From a virus, in the IMG/VR virus record IMGVR_UViG_3300025292_000014, positions 1-22,564 of that record: a DNA stretch of 22,564 nucleotides; one strand, written 5' to 3'. Positions 20,732 to 22,564 of the stretch are shown piece by piece (positions within the stretch are counted from its first letter, which is position 1; every line of letters starts with the position of its first letter). The translations under genes and the position numbers were made by a program. Below the pieces are notes generated by a model that saw nothing but the letters and a program-made list of their open reading frames with translations, ran no database searches and was not told the DNA's origin.

Positions 20732-21301
20732 TTAATCTTGTGATTCATCTTCTATTGTTTTTATCAAGTTGTGTTTCCATTCCATCATTTCATACTTATT
20801 GTTACAATGTTCATCAAACGTTAACTCATTAAAATCTTCAAAATATAACTCCATAGTCATTCTATGTAATAAATCATCTTCTATAAAAGTATCTCTAATA
20901 GTAATTGCTAATACAAATAGATGCTTATCTATATCTGTACCATGATGAATATCTAAGTGCTTATATATTAAAGGTAAATACAATACTTCTATATGATCAC
21001 TTTTTAAATCATCAACCTTTATCCACATTATATAATTATCAGAGAAGTTATAATAAGTATCTTCCCAGTCAGTATAAACAGTATCGTATTTCAGCATATT
21101 GTAATCACTGTCATCATATTCAGGATAGTCTGTTCTTCTGTATGCTGTAAATGTCACATACATATCATCATGAATATATCTTTCAACTTTACTAATTTTA
21201 ACGATATCATCAAACCAGTCATTTGCTATTTCTAACATAACTTCATCTGTCCATTCAAAATTATACGTTCCGTTATCATTTAATTTAAATTCTTCATTCA
21301 T
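20732..21301 (-). CDS. Strongly acidic protein, possible DNA mimic
   Basis: 189 residues. By hand count about 46 Asp/Glu against about 16 Lys/Arg, giving a net charge near -30, with acidic residues spread over the whole length and many Tyr and Trp. Examples are EYDDSDYNMLKYDTVYTDWEDTYYN and DTFIEDDLLHRMTMELYFEDFNEL. No known domain is recognised and there is no signal peptide. This composition is what phage DNA-mimic inhibitors (Ocr, ArdA-like) show, though many small phage proteins are acidic. AAGGA lies 9 nt before the ATG. A box precedes the gene and another follows it. An anti-restriction or anti-defence function is a hypothesis based only on charge. Confidence 0.85.
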   Translation of the reverse strand: MNEEFKLNDNGTYNFEWTDEVMLEIANDWFDDIVKISKVERYIHDDMYVTFTAYRRTDYPEYDDSDYNMLKYDTVYTDWEDTYYNFSDNYIMWIKVDDLKSDHIEVLYLPLIYKHLDIHHGTDIDKHLFVLAITIRDTFIEDDLLHRMTMELYFEDFNELTFDEHCNNKYEMMEWKHNLIKTIEDESQD

Positions 21302-21327
21302 GCTATCATTTCCTTTTCAATTTAATT

Positions 21328-21338
21328 TTATGTATTCC
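21328..21338 (-). promoter_or_regulatory. Intergenic box, copy 14
   Basis: Minus-strand AGGAATACATAA, 26 nt before the acidic-protein gene. With TTGCCG 16 nt upstream of TACATA it could also be read as a weak σA promoter. Confidence 0.4.
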
Positions 21339-21356
21339 TATTACTTGAAGCGGCAA

Positions 21357-21683
21357 CTACTTCATACTATTCCTGCTATTATAAACCTTCATGACCCTAT
21401 CCAATCTTTCACAACCATTTGTATTTTCTACAACGCAATAGTACTTGCTCTTCTTTTTAGCATACTTGAATCCTAACTCTTCTAATATCTTACCTTCTGC
21501 ATACTTGCTATAACGTCCATCTGATCCATTTATCCATATCCAGTTATTACTCTTACTTGCTTTAAATCCTTGACTGGCACATTTATCAATAATCTCATCA
21601 ATATTTATATTTATCATCCTTTCATTATGCAGGTGAAGTAGGGTAGGGAAGCGGTACAATGTATCAGCTCTAATCATATTCAA
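21357..21683 (-). CDS. Small protein with W-x-W...elGF...kkk-Y motif
   Basis: 108 residues from TTG (21683), or 106 from the ATG two codons later, which has AGG 6 nt before it. The core, about residues 45-86, reads NWIWINGSDGRYSKYAEGKILEELGFKYAKKKSKYYCVV. It resembles the WIWVSG-x-T...LKELGFRW...KKKAWY motif found at the end of many phage and plasmid proteins, often together with a DnaJ-like domain. Its function is not known to me. The neighbouring upstream gene encodes DnaJ-type zinc knuckles, so the two might act together. An ACACAA variant of the box precedes it. Confidence 0.75.
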   Translation of the reverse strand: MNMIRADTLYRFPTLLHLHNERMININIDEIIDKCASQGFKASKSNNWIWINGSDGRYSKYAEGKILEELGFKYAKKKSKYYCVVENTNGCERLDRVMKVYNSRNSMK

Positions 21684-21701
21684 CCTAATACAAATCCTTT
21701 C

Positions 21702-21713
21702 TTGTGTATTTAC
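21702..21713 (-). promoter_or_regulatory. Intergenic box, copy 15 (ACACAA variant)
   Basis: Minus-strand AATGTAAATACACAA, the same C-for-T variant as copy 12, 18 nt before the TTG start. Confidence 0.4.
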
Positions 21714-21762
21714 ATTATTAATTATATCGTAACTAATTTAAAACTGACAGTAACGCAAAAAG

Positions 21763-21783
21763 AAACCACTGCTAGGTGGCTTT
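21763..21783 (-). terminator. Intrinsic terminator, distal
   Basis: Minus-strand AAGCCAC pairs with GTGGTTT (one G·U) around CTAGCA, followed by CTTTTTG. Second of two terminators after the zinc-knuckle gene. Confidence 0.7.
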
Positions 21784-21860
21784 AAATATTCATCTATATT
21801 CTATAATATCTCACACGTTTGTTTTCGCCTAAATGTATATTAAATAAAATACACATATTA

Positions 21861-21888
21861 AGAAAAGACTAACTAATGATAGTTAGTC
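21861..21888 (-). terminator. Intrinsic terminator, proximal
   Basis: Minus-strand GACTAACTA pairs perfectly with TAGTTAGTC (9 bp) around TCAT, then TTTTCTT. The stop codon of the zinc-knuckle gene is inside the first arm. Confidence 0.85.
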
Positions 21889-22284
21889 GATTGTAATCCA
21901 TTTTTTAATTGTATTGTCTTCATTAAATAAGGGTTTTATATATCTCTTGATGCCTCTTAGAAGGGAGTAAAAGCCTGTATTTTCATTTCCATAAATTAAT
22001 GCTTCTGAAGGAGTATCCCAATTACAGGTTAATGGATTTCCGCATTTGTCATATATGTAGAATAATTTTTTTCTTAATACTGCTATTTGTACAACTTTCT
22101 TTTGTTGTTCATTTTCTAATGTTACAATCGCAATTGCATTTTTCAAATATTCTTCATATTGTTTTTTAGTTGCATTAACTTTTCCAGAACCATCGCATTT
22201 ATAACATAAGCCGTTATCTACATGGGCGTATTCTCTTCTGATACCAGTACCACCACATTTTGAACAAGGAATTAATTTTGACAT
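21883..22284 (-). CDS. Protein with DnaJ-type zinc knuckles
   Basis: 133 residues. The N-terminus has two CxxCxGxG repeats, CSKCGGTG (7-14) and CYKCDGSG (27-34), the zinc-binding unit of the DnaJ cysteine-rich domain; two instead of four repeats gives one zinc site. The remainder is not recognisable and is moderately basic. Such short knuckle proteins are frequent in phages and may bind proteins or nucleic acid. AGGAGG lies 9 nt before the ATG. A σA-like promoter (22325-22352) and two downstream terminators make it a single-gene transcription unit. Confidence 0.85.
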   Translation of the reverse strand: MSKLIPCSKCGGTGIRREYAHVDNGLCYKCDGSGKVNATKKQYEEYLKNAIAIVTLENEQQKKVVQIAVLRKKLFYIYDKCGNPLTCNWDTPSEALIYGNENTGFYSLLRGIKRYIKPLFNEDNTIKKWITID

Positions 22285-22324
22285 ATAGTTATTCCTCCTA
22301 AAATAGAATGTATTGTTAATATCT

Positions 22325-22352
22325 ATTTTACATCAATTAATAATTATTTCAA
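22325..22352 (-). promoter_or_regulatory. σA-like promoter of the zinc-knuckle gene
   Basis: Minus-strand TTGAAA, 16-nt spacer, TAAAAT, each one mismatch from consensus. Box copy 16 lies 6 nt upstream of the -35. Confidence 0.6.
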
Positions 22353-22358
22353 CTGTTA

Positions 22359-22371
22359 TTATGTAATTGTT
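22359..22371 (-). promoter_or_regulatory. Intergenic box, copy 16 (AATTACATAA form)
   Basis: Minus-strand TAAACAATTACATAATAA. Its relation to the σA promoter is the same as in copy 18, and both carry the TAAACAATTACATAA form. Confidence 0.45.
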
Positions 22372-22408
22372 TAAATAAAATGCAACTATTATAAGATGAG
22401 AGGGTAGG

Positions 22409-22426
22409 GAGTGACCGAAGCCACTC
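22409..22426 (-). terminator. UUCG hairpin after the right-edge gene
   Basis: Minus-strand GAGTGGC pairs with GTCACTC (one G·U) around a TTCG tetraloop 11 nt after the stop codon. The following sequence is C/T-rich but not a T-run, so it may protect mRNA ends more than terminate. Confidence 0.55.
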
Positions 22427-22437
22427 TAGATACTAAT

Positions 22438-22564
22438 TTATTTTAGTAGTCCCTTTGTCCATGCAGGAAGCTTTTTGTGAGGATATACGCCACGTACTCC
22501 ACCGTATGTTTTACCGTCTTTAGTGTTCCAATAAGAGAAGCCTTCACTATCAAAGCTGATAAGT
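22438..22564 (-). CDS. C-terminal part of an unidentified protein (cut by window edge)
   Basis: An open frame of 41 codons enters from the right edge and ends with TAA at 22438-22440. It reads LISFDSEGFSYWNTKDGKTYG, then GVRGVYPHKKLPAWTKGLLK. The Gly/Tyr/Trp-rich β-like end is not one I recognise. It probably belongs to the same minus-strand early or middle region. A UUCG hairpin follows. Confidence 0.65.
   Translation of the reverse strand, partial: LISFDSEGFSYWNTKDGKTYGGVRGVYPHKKLPAWTKGLLK

Noticed and set aside
20905-21150. Plus-strand frame of 81 codons rich in Tyr and His
   Set aside because: It is antisense to the acidic-protein gene. The Tyr/His-rich composition is the expected mirror of Asp/Ile-rich codons, and there is no ribosome site.

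Overview
The window is part of an SPβ-like siphophage or prophage from a low-GC Firmicute. The strongest evidence is gene order. Read along the minus strand, it runs: single-chain RNA polymerase of the YonO type, HU-like protein, YonK-like protein, metallophosphoesterase, terminase, portal, protease/scaffold, capsid, connectors, tail tube. I recognise this as the yonP-yonO-yonN-yonK-yonJ-yonG-yonF-yonE-yonD-yonC-yonB-yonA-yom order of Bacillus subtilis SPβ. The very AT-rich composition, and three copies of a heptamer I recall as the Staphylococcus aureus Chi site, make a staphylococcal or related host plausible but not proven.

Layout. From about 17.2 kb down to position 1, every gene lies on the minus strand. 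These are yonP-like and yonO-like genes, an HU-like gene, a yonK-like gene, a calcineurin-type phosphoesterase, small and large terminase, portal, prohead protease fused to scaffold, decoration protein, major capsid protein, six head-tail connector or neck genes, the major tail protein, and the start of a tail assembly gene cut by the window edge. From 17.2 to 18.7 kb is a mostly noncoding region with one small plus-strand gene and an array of iteron-like repeats. From 18.7 to 22.56 kb is a second set of minus-strand genes: a YonT-like small membrane peptide with a second membrane ORF and a possible antisense RNA, a two-winged-helix protein that could be a replication initiator, a strongly acidic protein, two small proteins with chaperone-associated motifs, and a partial gene at the right edge.

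How it may work together. Host RNA polymerase could start at a σA-like promoter before the yonP-like gene and make the YonO-like polymerase. A short conserved box (minus strand, A-A/T-TACATAA, usually within AATAAATACATAA) is present at nearly every junction that is not a gene overlap, often fused to the preceding stop codon and 20-70 nt before the next start. It is the main undescribed signal here and a good candidate for the promoter element of the phage polymerase. At several junctions an intrinsic-terminator hairpin lies between the box and the next gene, so transcripts starting at the box would carry it in their leader. The iteron-like repeats, one of which lies in the promoter region of the putative initiator, suggest a self-regulated replication origin.

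Functions of the connector genes and of most small genes are inferred from position. No tRNA, rRNA, CRISPR array, IS element or attachment site was recognised.
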